From Haematococcus lacustris (lineage: Eukaryota; Chlorophyta; Chlorophyceae; Chlamydomonadales; Haematococcaceae), in contig JASKMD010000022.1 of NCBI GenBank assembly GCA_030144725.1, positions 62,001 through 126,000 of the forward strand: DNA of 64,000 nucleotides, read 5' to 3'. The notes beneath the pieces were generated by a model, which had not been told where the DNA came from, made no database searches, and worked only from the letters and a program-made list of their open reading frames with translations. Shown here one piece after another: positions 35,371-47,100 of the stretch (its first letter is position 1; each line of letters starts with the position of its first letter). The position numbers and the translations under genes are program-made.

Positions 35371-35430
35371 TCAGCTACAGGCTCAACCTTTCCATGCACT
35401 GCTTGATATCAACACATGTAGGATTAGTAC

Positions 35431-35575
35431 AATGCAGGGCTTGTCTCGTTAGCTGGGCAACTGAGCTTCATGCCTCACTCTCCCATCCCCATATATTACC
35501 TCCCTCTCAAACACATCAGCATTGCTTTTCACAGGCATCAGGCAAGCTACTGTAACAAGTCATGCTTCTGTTCCT
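35431..35575 (+). repeat. Dispersed repeat (CTCTCCCATCCCCATATATT family), copy 1
   Basis: Closely matches 39826-39955 in the same orientation, from GCTTGTCTCGT through CACATCAGCATTGCTTT to CTACTGTAACAA. One copy follows the LINE relic and the other follows the Fanzor-like relic, so it may be a mobile-element 3' tail or an independent short element. Confidence 0.85.
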
Positions 35576-36259
35576 GATCACCGGGGGTGTCAGCACCTTG
35601 ACCCTCACTAGGGCCCACCTTTACGTTAACCTACTCCCTCATTGGACCAGGAGTGTCAGCAGCTGGGAGTTAAGGGGCGGCAGTGGGGGAGAGGGGTTCG
35701 GCTGAGGTGTAAGGTGGTGAGGGGCTGGGGTTGGGGCTAAGACTCTTAGTAAGAGGTTGTGGTGAAGGGGGTAGGGTGGGGCAGGAGGGGGCTTGGGATA
35801 GGGGGCGCTGGCGCTGGCGTTGCCAATGTAAGTCGCGCTAGAGTGATAGAGAGATAGAGAGATAGAGTGATAGAGTCAGGTGGCCCCAACATGGGGTTGG
35901 TAATCTTCATGCAAATACTCTCTCAAATCTACACCGTTTTCAATACCGTTTATCACATTGAACTCTGCGAAGCAATGCGCGTCATTTGACCATCAGCGCT
36001 AGCCATTAAAGTCTTTGCTCGCGTACTGCCACATGTGCCCGCGAACAAATCACAGCGGCGAGACGGGTATCCTTGGGACGGTGAGCCACATCCCTGTGGC
36101 GCCATCTATCTCGCGCGATGAGCGGGTTGTGCACAAATGGAATGTCCGGCAAACACCCAACGCGATGCCTGCCGGGCGTGCAGGGCACCTAGACGGGGTG
36201 AATGAAACATAATAGATGTGCTCACTTCCGCCGAATACACCATTTGGGTCGGCGCACAC
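35576..36259. other. Intergenic; short GATAGA tract and kelch-exon relic
   Basis: A (GATAGA)n-like tract lies at 35842-35876 and recurs at 38456-38480. At 35882-35935 the plus strand reads PNMGLVIFMQ, matching the kelch-exon relic at 43.9 kb, but in the opposite orientation. No complete gene. Confidence 0.5.
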
Positions 36260-36262
36260 TAA

Positions 36263-37615
36263 CCCCCCGTTTCCAATTGTCGGAGGACGGAGGACGGAGC
36301 TGCATGGAGGGAAGCTGGCGGAGAGGAGCACATGGAGGTCGGAGCGGCGGAGCCCGAGCCACATGGGCTCCATGCTGGCTCCGACGGGGCGCGTTTCCAA
36401 TTGGGAGAGACATCGGAGAGACATGGGGCTCTCCATTGGCTCCGATAGCGCCCATTGGCTCCTATAGGTGACTTCTTCGGAGCCCCTAGAGGAGCCAGGA
36501 GCGGAGCCAGGAGTGTGAACGACCCAAGTGACCCTGAGACCGAGTTGAGAGTGCGTGTGTCTCCTGATGCTCCCGTCAGTCCGGTTGCTCATTACATCTA
36601 GTCTCCGCCGTATCGGTCCTCCCTGTGTAGGTCCACTGGCAACACCGCTGAGGATATGGCACTCCTCCGCAGTTCTACCCGCATCAGCAACATTTGTGGA
36701 ATAACCTCAGACTTGCTTTGCCTGCCTTGCTCTGCACTGCGGAGTCTGCAGACTTGCTTTGCCCGCGTTTGCGGAGAATGCTTAGCTAGTCCTGCTTGCG
36801 CGGAGTCTGCTGTGTAGAGACTCCTGCTGTTGTCGAAGCCTTGCTTAGCTTGTCCACCCCAGCCAGCGGGAGCGGACTTGTTGTCCCTAAACCAGCCAAA
36901 CTGCAGCCAGCCTTCCTTGCGTAGCCTGCTCCAAGCAGAGTTGCACCATAGCCTACACTAGCCTGCACCATAGCCTATGCAGAGAGTATAGCCTGCAAGA
37001 GTCATATTACAACCTTGTTCAATTACAAGCCAACCTTAAACCCCAACACAGCCTGCCCTACGCAGAGCATCATCACTATCAACACAAGCAGCTACAAGCT
37101 GCCTCATCTCTGCCAACACAACCAGCCTGCTCAAGCCGAGTACACAGCTGCCAGCCAAGAAGCAAATACCAACACCCGTGCACTCCTGCCCTAAGCAAAG
37201 ATGCATTGCATTTACATACGCACACCCAGCAGGTAATCACCACCGACATTAGCCTGTCCAACAGTACCTTGCAGTGCAGAGGTCCTGCTGTATCTGCAAA
37301 GCGGGGTCGAGCACAGCTGTGGCAGGGCAGCAGCAGCAGTAGTACCTGCGCTAAGCCGAAGCACACACGATGGCTGCTGCTCGACAATGCATTTAAGCAG
37401 CAGCGGCAGCAGCAGCGTCCCTAGCAGCGGCAGCAGCAGCGTGATGATCGGAAGGCGCTCAACGCGGCGGTCACGGGTCGCCCAAAAGCGTCAAAAAGCG
37501 TCCATGCAGCTCCTCTCCTCGCATTGGAAACGGCAATACGGCATTCGCCCATGCAGGGGCAGCTCCGCTCCATGAGCCTCCATGAGCTCCGCTCCGATCA
37601 ATTGGAAACGGGGGG
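36263..37615. mobile_element. PIF/Harbinger-like MITE, 1353 bp, TAA target-site duplication
   Basis: 17-bp perfect terminal inverted repeats, CCCCCCGTTTCCAATTG at 36263-36279 and its complement at 37599-37615. After a one-base slip they continue with TCGGAG on both sides. TAA flanks both ends (36260-36262 and 37616-37618). A 3-bp TWA duplication is the hallmark of PIF/Harbinger. Internal copies of GTTTCCAATTG or its complement lie near 36390 and 37520. No transposase frame is recognised, so the element is non-autonomous. Confidence 0.82.
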
Positions 37616-37618
37616 TAA

Positions 37619-38483
37619 GGCATCACCGGCTTGGAACCCCCCTCCTCCACTGTGTCCTCCACTGTGTTGCACCCGCTGCACCCACACGAAAATGGCCACA
37701 AAATGTTTGTTCTTGACCCCTTGGCGCATTTATTAGAACAAACCGCACGTTAAACAGCCCAGGCCTCTATCAGTTTGACATCTTCAAAGTGACATCATGT
37801 TCTCCAAGCAGAATCAGGGCCACGGGGCTGTGGGGTGGTAGTTGAGCTATGAGACTTTGCACGCAGGTGGATGGCATGTAGGGGAGTGTAACTCTCAGAG
37901 GAGCCGAGTCCAAACTCGGTCATGGTGTGGAGTTGTGCGACTGACTGCATGGCCCTGGTCCTGAGATCGGCTAAGGGAGTTGGGGGTCACAGACCAAAGT
38001 GAGCTTTTGGCTTGTCTGAGTATGAGCTTTTGTAACACTGTCGTAGATGAGCTTAACCTAGTAAGTAGCATGTTGTAAGTCCAAATGGTCGAGCTGTGGC
38101 ATTGCCCTCCAGGTATGGGGAGGAGGTAGGCTCAGTGCCACATTCCCGCAACCGCTCTCCGATCCGACTGCTGCTGTCGACGCGCATGCTTGTGTAGAGC
38201 AGCCTAAGTGACGCGCGCGGTCGGAGCGATGACTGCATGCTCCGCAACGGCTTAAATTTGAATCACCAACTTTGATGCTTTGCTGTGCACGGCCCACTGA
38301 CTGCATGATTATTCTACATGGGTGAAAGGTAGCTGGCTGTGTTGGCTACATTGTGAACCATCTAGCATATTATTTGGCGCAGTGAGTGCAGAGTTACAGC
38401 CGTCCTACTACCAGGGGTCATTTTCCTGTCATTTTCTGTTAGTTGGGGTCGCCTGAGATAGAGAGATAGAGTGATAGAGCGCG
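37619..38483. other. Intergenic, with dispersed repeat copy 2
   Basis: About 37850-38060 contains the inverted relative of the repeat at 12830-13150 (GGCTAAGGGAGTTGG and GACCAAAGTGAG). A GATAGAGAGATAGAGTGATAG tract lies just before the Fanzor-like ORF at 38456-38480. No gene. Confidence 0.5.
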
Positions 38484-39589
38484 ATGAAGTGCAAGAAGCG
38501 CAAGGGCGCGGATGAGCCCAAACAGCCCAATCCCAAGGTTCCCAAGCCAAAGCCCAAGGGCGAGCCTGACACAGTGGGCTGGGTAGGCCCCGTCTCGCAA
38601 CAAGGGAGGGCGCTTAAGACGAGACTGGAGGAGCGGGCCAAGTCGAGGATCCAGCGCTACCTGAAGGGTCCTCCTCCGCATCCCTAGGGACACCTGTACT
38701 GTATCGCGCAATGTATCGAATGTGTGCGTGCGTGTGTGTTGCTTTGCAGAGGCCGCAATAATGTAAAAAACAAGATCGAGGCACACTTCAGGCTGAGGGT
38801 CGGCATCCACCTCAAGCAGCGCAAACTAGCCTCCCACCCCAGGCTTCCATCCTGTCCCCCTCCTTCCCTCAGTGCAACCTCCTCCAGCCCAGGGTGCAGC
38901 CCCCCTAGACCCTCTCCCTGGCAGCCTTGTAGCAGGTCCAGCAGCAGGCCCAGCCAGCCTGCCTGGCAGCCCAAGCTACAGGAGCGCAGGACCTCTCTAG
39001 CAGCAGCCCAGCAACTGAAGACCCCATTAGTCGAAACAGGGTCGATAGCGGTCGGAACGCGGTGGAGACAGCCCACTCCATTGCAAAGACAAGCTACAGC
39101 CTCAGGGCTACTAAGGGGGGTGGAGGGTAGGGGGTCGCCTCTTTTTTGGTTTGATTGGTGGGAGCAGGCCGCGCCCCAGGCGGTAGCTCCTTCCTTAATG
39201 CACGCCGGTGAATACCGGAGTAGTCTTCTTCTTCAGCCCCCAGCCCTGTGGTGAGGAGCTGGACAGCAGCAAGCCCACCAGGCCTGAGGACTGCTTGTTG
39301 CGTTCAGCCTGGAGCAAGCGGTTTGAGGCGCGGGGTTTGCGGGGGCTCATGTGGTGCCCTTGGCTGGCCCAGGCCACCCCTGAGGACCTTGGCAAATAGG
39401 TGGTCAGGGGCTGCAACACAGCCCTCAACCTCCAACGGGCATGGGAGAGCAAGTGGTGCCCACTGGAGCTGTGCAGGTGGCCACACCGAGGAAGACCTCC
39501 AGCCGTGCAAGGAGTACCCAACATTGGGCTTGAAGAAGCTGCGAGACCGAGCCCCCAAGGTCCAAGCCCAGCAGCTTGTATCACATTAG
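38484..39589 (+). pseudogene. Fanzor/TnpB-like nuclease relic, longest decayed copy
   Basis: A basic start (MKCKKRKGADEPKQPNPKVP, then TRLEERAKSRIQRYLKG) is followed by an acceptor-like TTTGCAG at about 38748 and NKIEAHFRLRVGIHLKQRK. A long Ser/Pro region follows, then GEYRSSLLLQ (39210, frame A), PQPCGEELDSSKPTRPED (39238, frame B), SKRFEARGLRGLMWCPWLAQ, an in-frame stop, and VVRGCNTALNLQRAWESKW, then CPLELCRWPH. EYRS followed by a Cys-containing segment, then an (R)DCN-ALN motif, is the order around RuvC-II, the zinc finger and RuvC-III in TnpB/Fanzor proteins. The Asp of the last motif is Gly here (RGCN), and stops and frameshifts make the copy dead. Family assignment is by motif order. 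Confidence 0.6.
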
Positions 39590-40073
39590 CATGTGTGCAC
39601 CGCGTAATGCTGAAGCTGTTGCTTACATCAGAGCATGTGTTTCATGCCAACATAGGTTTCCCGGCCTTCGTAAACTTGTGGGTTGGGGTAGTGAATCAAA
39701 TATTGGTGCCGGATGCTTGCTGCATGCAAACGGTTCGGATAACAGAAGTTAAGCTGCTAAGAGAACAACAGAAGCATCCACTGTAAGAAAAGAACAAATA
39801 CTCAGTTTGCTGCGCATGTACACTACAGCTTGTCTCGTCAGCTGAGCAATTAAGCTTCATGCCTCACTCTCCCATCCCCATATATTACCTCCCCCTCATA
39901 CACATCAGCATTGCTTTCCATATGCATCTTTTAAGCTACTGTAACAACCATGCTGAGCAATGAAAAAGGCGTTCAGCGTTTATTGACACTGTCGTCCCAT
40001 ACTCACACGGCCTATGATAGCCTGTACGCCCCAAGTGCACCGGACTGTGTAACACACCAGGTTACCCAGCCGT
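39590..40073. other. Spacer with dispersed repeat copy 2 (39826-39955)
   Basis: The second copy of the CTCTCCCATCCCCATATATT repeat lies here. The part next to 40073 is the 3' flank of the kelch gene. No gene. Confidence 0.6.
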
Positions 40074-43000
40074 CTAGTTGCGAACCATGAGGTAAGCGCC
40101 AGGGTAGGACACGTCACTGAATGCCAGGACATCTCTCAGGCCATTGCGCCAGCACGATGCGTCGTTCACTTGATCAGGACTAGGGCAGCTGGGGGCACCT
40201 CCATAGGTGTAGACTGCCCCGTTTGATCCAGCCTGCACCATGGCAAACCTGCAGCACAGCACGAGACAGGAGATCATGGCCAAGAATGACTTGCGAGAAT
40301 GTGCTAGACGGCCCATGTGCAGCAGCAACGCCTATCAGCAAGCGCCTTGTGATGACGACAATGATGATGACGATGCCAGCAACGCACAAAGCATACTGGC
40401 CTGACGGCCCTGCACAAAGCACTGCTTGACAGTGCCAGCACCAGTGGCAGGGCACACCTGAAGCGTGGCTGGGGCAGCGGCGCCTTGGGCGTCCAGTACT
40501 GGTCGGCCAGGGAGTATTCCTCCATCCAGGGCATGGCCAGCAGGCGGCTGATGCCGTCCCCCATGGCATTGTGCTCACCGCCTGCACCCAGGACCAAGCA
40601 GCCACCCTCAGCCACCCCTGCATGTGGAGCAGTTGTCAAGCTGTGCTGCTGCACCTCACCTGCCACCATGATGCGGTTGCCGTCCATGACAGCTGCCCCA
40701 AAGTCGCCCCTGGCGTACAGCATGTCTGGCGCACGGGTCACAGTCATGGTGGCGGGGTTGAACACCTGCGGCAGCAGCAGCACCTTGGACCTGGTCCTGC
40801 TGAGGGCGGAGACAGGGCTGCAGGTCAAGGCTGCAGGGCACAGCCTCAGGTGGCAGCACAGCTTGACTGAGGCCACACACACCCCGTGATGAACACACCT
40901 AACCTGGCTCCAGCCCCTGAGGCAGGTTGTGGCAGGCAGGCGCACCCACATCCACTCGTGCAGAGTAGTTGTAGCACAGCCACCAGGTTGCGCTGCAGTC
41001 CACCCCAGGAGGGCTAATCTGCTCTGTGCCTCCCATTATGTACAGCTGGTTGGCGGCCACCACAGCAGCGCAGTCACCTCTGAACAGCGCACACCAGGGG
41101 CAAGAACAAGCGTGAGGCAGCAGGGTGCGGGGCACCGCTTATAGCACGTGAGACACTCAGCAGTGAGCTGTGCACTGTGCATGTGGGACGCTCAGCAGTG
41201 GGTCTGCCGCTAGGGCCACCCTACCAAGCCCTGCTGCTTGTGGTTACCCACCTGGCGCTGCTCATGCGGGCCGGAGCCAGGCTCCAGGAGTCAGTGGCCG
41301 GGGAGTAGACCTCGATGTCAGCAGAGTTGGCGTACCCCTCGTAGCCCCCGGCCACGTACACCTGGCAGTGGGGAGCAGTGAGGGCGGGCTGGCAGCCCTG
41401 TCATGCCCACGCCTGCAGAGCTCCACTGTGCTGGCCAGGCCACCACCACACCAGCAGGTGCCTACCACACCCCAGGCAGCTGACAGCAGGCAGCAGGCTG
41501 TGCGGCGGGAAGGCGAGGCAGGCCCCCCTCCCTCCCCGCTTGGTCCCAGGCGCTGTGCAGTGCTGACCAGCAGTGGCAGGGGGCGGTGCCGTCTGACACT
41601 CTGGCAGCTAGGCACTACAGCCAGGCACTACACGTGTAGACGCAGTTGGTGCAGAGAGGCAAGGGATGTGCAGGTGCCTGGCAGGTTCAGGCCAAGGGCA
41701 TGCTCCCAGTCCCAGCCCTCTGGCCTCACCTTTCCTCCAATAGCTCCAGCGCACACATCAGTGCGGACCTTTGTCAGGTTGGCCTTGGTGCTCCACTCGT
41801 TCTGCAGCAGGCAGCAGAGCCAGCTGGCTTCACTCACTGACCGGCTGGAATTCATCCACAGCACAGTGAGCGGACGCAGGCTGGACAACAAAGCAGACAG
41901 CAGCGCCACCATCTGTTGGTTGCAGCGGCACCCACCGTAGCGATGTCGTACATGAAGGTGCGCGCATCAACAATGGTGGCATTGGCATCCAGGTAGCCCC
42001 CAAACACTGCAGCAGCAGGGGCCATGCAGGGGCATAAGCCAGGAGCAGAGAGTGGGGTGCAGCAACGAAGGGGTCTTAATCATGAACTAAAGCGGGGCCG
42101 AGGGCCAGACCAGGCTCAAAACCCACATGCCATAGCCTGACTGCCAGGCGCCTCTGAGCACCTCTGCCACATGACCCTGACGCACCGTAGATCTTGTTGT
42201 CCAGCAGTGCCCACCCAAAGCGAGTCCTGCGTCAAGCATAAGGCATTATGCCACAGCACATGCAGGACCCATAAGCTGGCAAGGGGCGCTAGGCCAGGCG
42301 GGGCACTGTCAGGGGGAACAGGCGTGTGAGGGCGCAGTGCTGCCAAACTGGCAGCGGGCAGCAATGTTGGAGTAAGGAGGTTCAAAGAAGGTCAGTGGGT
42401 CCAACAAGAGGTTTGAGGTCAATCAGTATAACAAGGGCTGTGCTGTCTCTTAGCTGAGAGCAGGTCAGCCCACCTGGGCTGAGGCATGGGGCGCAGCTCC
42501 GTGGTGAGGTTGTAGCTGACGTCATAGCGGACCAGGCTGTCCAGCACACGGCTGTTCTGCGCATTGTCATTGCTTAGGCCGCCAAACACAAACACACTGC
42601 TGCCTGAGGCCACTGCTCCATGGTCAGACCTGCATGGCAACCAAGGGTACACCTGAGGCGCAGCTGCCTGGAGGCGAAGGGTGAGGGCCATCAGTTGCCT
42701 GTCTGAACCAAAGCCTGGGCTGTCACTTGCCTGGCATACAGCATGGGGCTCTGTGGCGACCAGTAGCCTGTGCCACGGAACATGTTCACCACCAAACGGT
42801 AGCCGTCCAGGGTCTGCATGTCATATTGCATGTGTAACCTGGCTGTGGCAGCGAGCAGTGTGTAAGGCCGGATGCTGGACACTTCACCTGCTTGGGGCTG
42901 CTAACCAGCACCGCAGAGGTCAAGCCTTCCTGGTTATGCAGCTTCCACGCTGACCAGGCAGCCAATATGAAAGCCACTATGCTCAGCGCTGACATCAGCA

Positions 43001-43250
43001 GCGTCCATAGAATGAAGCACAGACTGCGGACATGGTCGGGGTAATAAATATGAATGTCGACAACTGCGAGGCGTAGGTTGTCGATGACTGCGAGGCGTAG
43101 TTTGCAGGCTGGCTGTGCAACCAACCTCCGCAGACGGGCTGGCGCGGGTGCGTGCTTGGCAGAGCCATCGGCGGCTTGCTGCGCTGGAAGGCTGGTCCGA
43201 CCCATCTCGAGCAGCGCTAAATCCTTTTGTTGGGGAATACAAGAAGACAT
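40074..43250 (-). CDS. Membrane-anchored kelch-repeat protein
   Basis: About eleven exons, stop at 40074. The first exon (start at 43250, or the in-frame ATG at 43205) encodes a basic N-terminus and one transmembrane segment (LWTLLMSALSIVAFILAAW), so a type II membrane or secretory-pathway protein is inferred. Kelch-type blades follow in successive exons: GAVASGSSVFVFGGLSND (42.6 kb), TRFGWALLDNKIYG (42.2), VFGGYLDANATIVDARTFMY (42.0), AGAIGGKV (41.74), VYVAGGYEGYANSADIEVYS (41.36), CAAVVAANQLYIMGGTEQIS (41.07), ARGDFGAAVMDGNRIMVAGE (40.7), GGCLVLGAGGEHNAMGD (40.6), NGAVYTYGGAPS (40.2). The repeating GG with hydrophobic strands indicates a six- or seven-bladed propeller. No galactose-oxidase catalytic residues were identified. 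An intron carries the 206-bp repeat shared with the SET gene. Confidence 0.82.
41388..41593 (-). repeat. 206-bp intronic repeat, copy in the kelch gene
   Basis: Lies inside the intron between the AGAIGGK exon (donor near 41728) and the VYVAGGYEG exon (acceptor near 41362). It is the same length as the SET-gene copy and nearly identical to it. Flanking intron sequence on both sides is unrelated to the SET intron. Confidence 0.93.
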
Positions 43251-43880
43251 TACGGGTTGGGAATTAGGAGAAGTGCCGAGGGTGTTGAAACCAGGCGCTT
43301 CCACACAGCACCTCGCTTCACACACCCAAAGACAAACTTCACTTTGGATCTAACTGCACGAAGTACGAAGTTTGGTGTGATGTGTGGCTTGACGTGCAAG
43401 CAGTGGCACAATTGAAAGCAATAGTGCAGGTAGGGCGCAGCTGTTTATCCAGATAATCTGGTTTGGGGCCCTTCCCAGCGCGTAAGCAAGTTCCCTACAA
43501 AAACTTCCTTGCTGGTGTTCCGCATCACATGAACATTACAGAGAGCCCTGCACTGCATCCATCTTTTGACCCAGTTTGCCTCCTCAGCGCCAACACCCCT
43601 GCTCTCCTGCCATGCCCAGCTTACTGCCTGTTCCATGCGCACTTCACCTGGGTAACTCAGGTGTCCCCAACTAACAAAAAATGGCTGGAAATGATAGGAA
43701 ACCGATGCAAGGCGCAGTTCAACCGCTGATGCCGCTACATACCACTAGAACAATCGATGGTGAGCAGCTGAGGTGTATCCGCGCTCGCTTGCGCCGGCAT
43801 GTCCTCACTCGCAAGAGTTAACGCGCCGCTTGCCAGTAGATGCGCAATAATTCGCAGCTGCCAGTGTGATGAACGCTATC
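43251..43880. other. Upstream of the kelch gene; nothing else recognised
   Basis: Probable promoter side of the kelch gene. The plus frame at 43463-43729 has no recognisable domain. Confidence 0.4.
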
Positions 43881-43889
43881 GAAAACGGT

Positions 43890-44080
43890 TCAGTATTGAA
43901 AGTGTAGTTGCATGAAGATTACCAACCCCATGTTGGGGACTCCTGAGGGTAACCCTGCGCACCCTAAGCCACCTAGCATGTACATGCGGTTGTTCGGCAA
44001 CATGACGGCTGCCATGTGCCCCGCTCTGCACAGGGCGTTGCCAGGCGCGGCCCCTGAGAAGCAGAGCTGTGCCCCATGGC
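43890..44080 (-). pseudogene. Isolated kelch-like exon fragment
   Basis: Minus frame reads RAGHMAAVMLPNNRMYMLGG, then PNMGLVIFMQ, a kelch-type blade (H.A..L..N..Y.LGG). It is preceded by an acceptor-like CTTCTCAG and not followed by other blades before a stop. Part of it is also found inverted at 35882-35935. It could be a stray exon of a kelch relative, or an exon of the upstream neighbour's last part. Confidence 0.5.
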
Positions 44081-44191
44081 CCTGGCCTGCACCCACCAGG
44101 CAGCAGCCCACTAGCCAGCCTCTGCACCATCCCCACCCGGCGCCCGCCTCATGGTCGACTGCCATCAAGGAAGCGCCGCAAGCAACTGCCG

Positions 44192-47100
44192 TCAATCAAC
44201 TGCTGGGCCGGCAGCTGGACGCTGCGGGCGTATGGCGCGCAGCCGCCCCTCCTCATTCACGCTCAGACGCAGCATACTGCCGCCTGGGCCCACTGGCAGC
44301 TGCCCCGCCGCCAAGAAGGAGGCCTGCAGCAGCGACAGCAGCAGAGACGGTGCGGCTGCCACCCTCCCCGCCTCTGAACCCTGCCCCTGCCCCCATCCCG
44401 CCCTAATGCTGACCGCGAGCCTGGCGCCCTGCTTACCTCAGTGGCAGCCAGCAGCACGCACTGCGCCACATCAGGTGGGGGGGGGGCCAGGCCCAGGGCA
44501 GCCAGGTCAGCAGCGTAGCCGGGGTCATCAGCCCCCTCCACACGAGCCTGCAGCAAAGCAGGGTCCGGGTCAGGGCTAGGCTGGTAAGGGCTAAGCGGGG
44601 GAGTGTCCCCCCAACTCTGTCCCTCCCCCTGCCACCCCTCCCCCTGCCGCCCCTGCCCCTGGCACACCTCCCCTTGCCGCCCCTGCCCCTGCCGCCCCTG
44701 CCCCTGCTACCCGCGCTGCCGCTGCCCCTGCCGGGTTCACCTTCTGGCGGTAGTAGACCTCCATGAGCCAGTCCCTGAGGGGCCAGCAGGGGTCGGGGCA
44801 GAAGCCGTCAGGCCAGGGGCCCAGGGCGGCTGCCTCCTGCTGCCCGGCACTGCCTGACGGGGCAGCAGCGCTGCTGGGGGGGGGCGGCTGGGGCTGCCGG
44901 GGGGCCGAACTGCAGGTACCCCCAGGTCTCAGGCTGGTGCATGGCTATGGCCCACTGCGGGCTCCACACCTGAGGTCAGGGCAGCAGCAGGGGAGAAGGG
45001 GGAGGGGGAGGGGGGGGAGGGGGGGGGGGCTCTGACCACAGCTCTGGAAACAGTCCTATACAAAGCCAGCACCTACCATATTTACCCCCCACACCCCCCC
45101 CTCCCCCCCCCCTTCACACGTTTACCCTCCCCACCCCCCACTCCCCACCCCCCATCCACCCACCCACCCACACGCAGCCTTTCCCCCCGTGCGGTGATGA
45201 GTCATGGGCTCACCCAGTTGTCCTCCTGCTGCTCAGCTGGCTGCTTCCTGTAGGCGCCCGCCCCCCTCGTCCCACTCCACCCGCCACTGCACCCTGCTGA
45301 AGTTCACCCGCCACTGGTCGCCTGGCTGGGGGGGCAGGGGCGCCCTGCAGCCTGCAGCGCCGCCACACCCCTGCTCAGCTGCCCCTGACATGCCTCTCAC
45401 CCACACGGGCACTACTCAGCCCTGAAGCAGGGGGGGGGCAGGCGGCGCTCGCTGTAGAGGCTTAGGGGGGAGCTGAGGGTGGGGCCAGGCCTGGTGGGTC
45501 AGGGCTAGGGGTAGGGCACCCCCCCCTGCGCACCTGTCTCAGCAGGCTCCAGGGGAAGGCCAGCTCCACCCCCCAGCCCCTGGAGGGCGTGCCTGGGTCA
45601 TTCAGCTTGCCGTCAACCCACACGCCACGCCGCACCGGCTGCCAGCCAGAAGGCCCTGGGGGCAGGGGGGGTTGCAGCCAGGCAGGCAGCTGGGCAGACT
45701 GGTCGTCAGGTTTGCCATGCTGTGTAGTCTGTTTGCAATGCTTAGAGGGTGGGGGGGGCATCAGTCACTGGCACCCAGGCGGAGAGGGGGGGGGGAGGGG
45801 GGAGGGGGAGGGGGGAGGGGGGAGGGGGGAGGGGGGAGGGGGGAGGGGGGGAGGGGGGAGGGGGGAGGGGGGAGGGGGGAGGGGGGAGGGGGGAGGGGGA
45901 GGGGGGGAGGGGGAGGGGGGAGGGGGTGGGGGGAGGGGGGGGAGGGGGGGAGGGGGGAGGGGGGGAGGGGGGAGGGGGGAGGGGTTCCACCTGTAAGCGT
46001 GTTGGCTCTGAGGGGCTCACTGACTCCCAGGACATCAGCGCCGGGGCCGCCGTCCTACCAGGGTGAGGGGTAGGGGCAGGGGTAGGCGTGCAGGGGGGGC
46101 AGGCAGGGCTGTGGGCTGCCCTTAGGTCCATAGCTGCCAAGGCCCCAGCCAGTGAGGGCCCTGGGGGTGGTGCTAGGCAGCCTAGGCCCCGCCCCTGCCT
46201 GCCACGTCCTCCCTGCCTGCCCCTGCCCCTTACTCCAGCCCCCTACAGGCCGCACCCTGCCCTGCACTAGGGGCCGCACTGCACTCTGGAGCAGCGCAGT
46301 GAGGGGCCTGCTGACCACCCATGAGTCAGAGCCCTGGCCTCAGCTGTGGCCCAGGATGTCCTGACCTCCCCTCAGCCACCGGCACTAGGGAGCTGCCTGA
46401 CCCCCAAGTGAACGTCCCCTGTGCTGCACTGGCTGCCCTCCACCCGCCCCTGCCCCCCCCCCCCCCCCCTGCTGACCTCCCCCCCCCCCTGCCCCCCCCC
46501 CTCTGCTGACCTCCCCCCCCTGTCCCCCCCCCTGCTGACCTGTAGGGCCTGACCAGCAGCAGGTCCCACCAGGCGTTGCCCGCATTCACCTCGAACATCA
46601 TAGTACAGCTGGTTGTCGCCGTCCTGCACCCGCCAGCCGCACCTGACCCTGCCGCCCCACACACCTCACTGGGGGCTGCCCTAAGGGTGGGCAGGGGGGG
46701 GGCGGCTGGGGGCTGCTGCCCTGAGGGGAGGACTCCTGGCCAGCCTGCTGACCTGGTACTGGTAGTAAAGGAGCCGCAAGACAAGCTGCTGCGACCTGCC
46801 AGCCTGCCTGCAGTACACTGCACCCTGGGCTGTCTCACCTGCCTGACCACCCTGGCTGTGCGGTCAGCCCCCGCCCCGCCACTCTGCCCTCTCCCCCGCC
46901 TCCCCTCCCTCCTTCGCCCCGTGTCCCTCCCCACCTGCCTTACATCCTCCCCCTCCTGTCCCCCTCCTCATCAACTGCTCCAGGGGTCCCCCAGGGCCTG
47001 CCTGCCTGCCCACTGGCCCTCCAAGCCCCTCCCCCCCTCTTCCTACCCCTGCCCCCGCACCGGCCCTCAGCTGTGGCCCCCTGGCCCCCTGCCCCCTGGC

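Noticed and set aside
40074..43250. Galactose or glyoxal oxidase
   Set aside because: Kelch blades are clear, but I could not place the copper ligands or the Cys-Tyr pair, so only the kelch fold is claimed.
45589..46140. Gly/Arg-rich proteins at the AGGGGGG tract
   Set aside because: Homopolymer-like repeat inside an intron of the CBM9-like gene.
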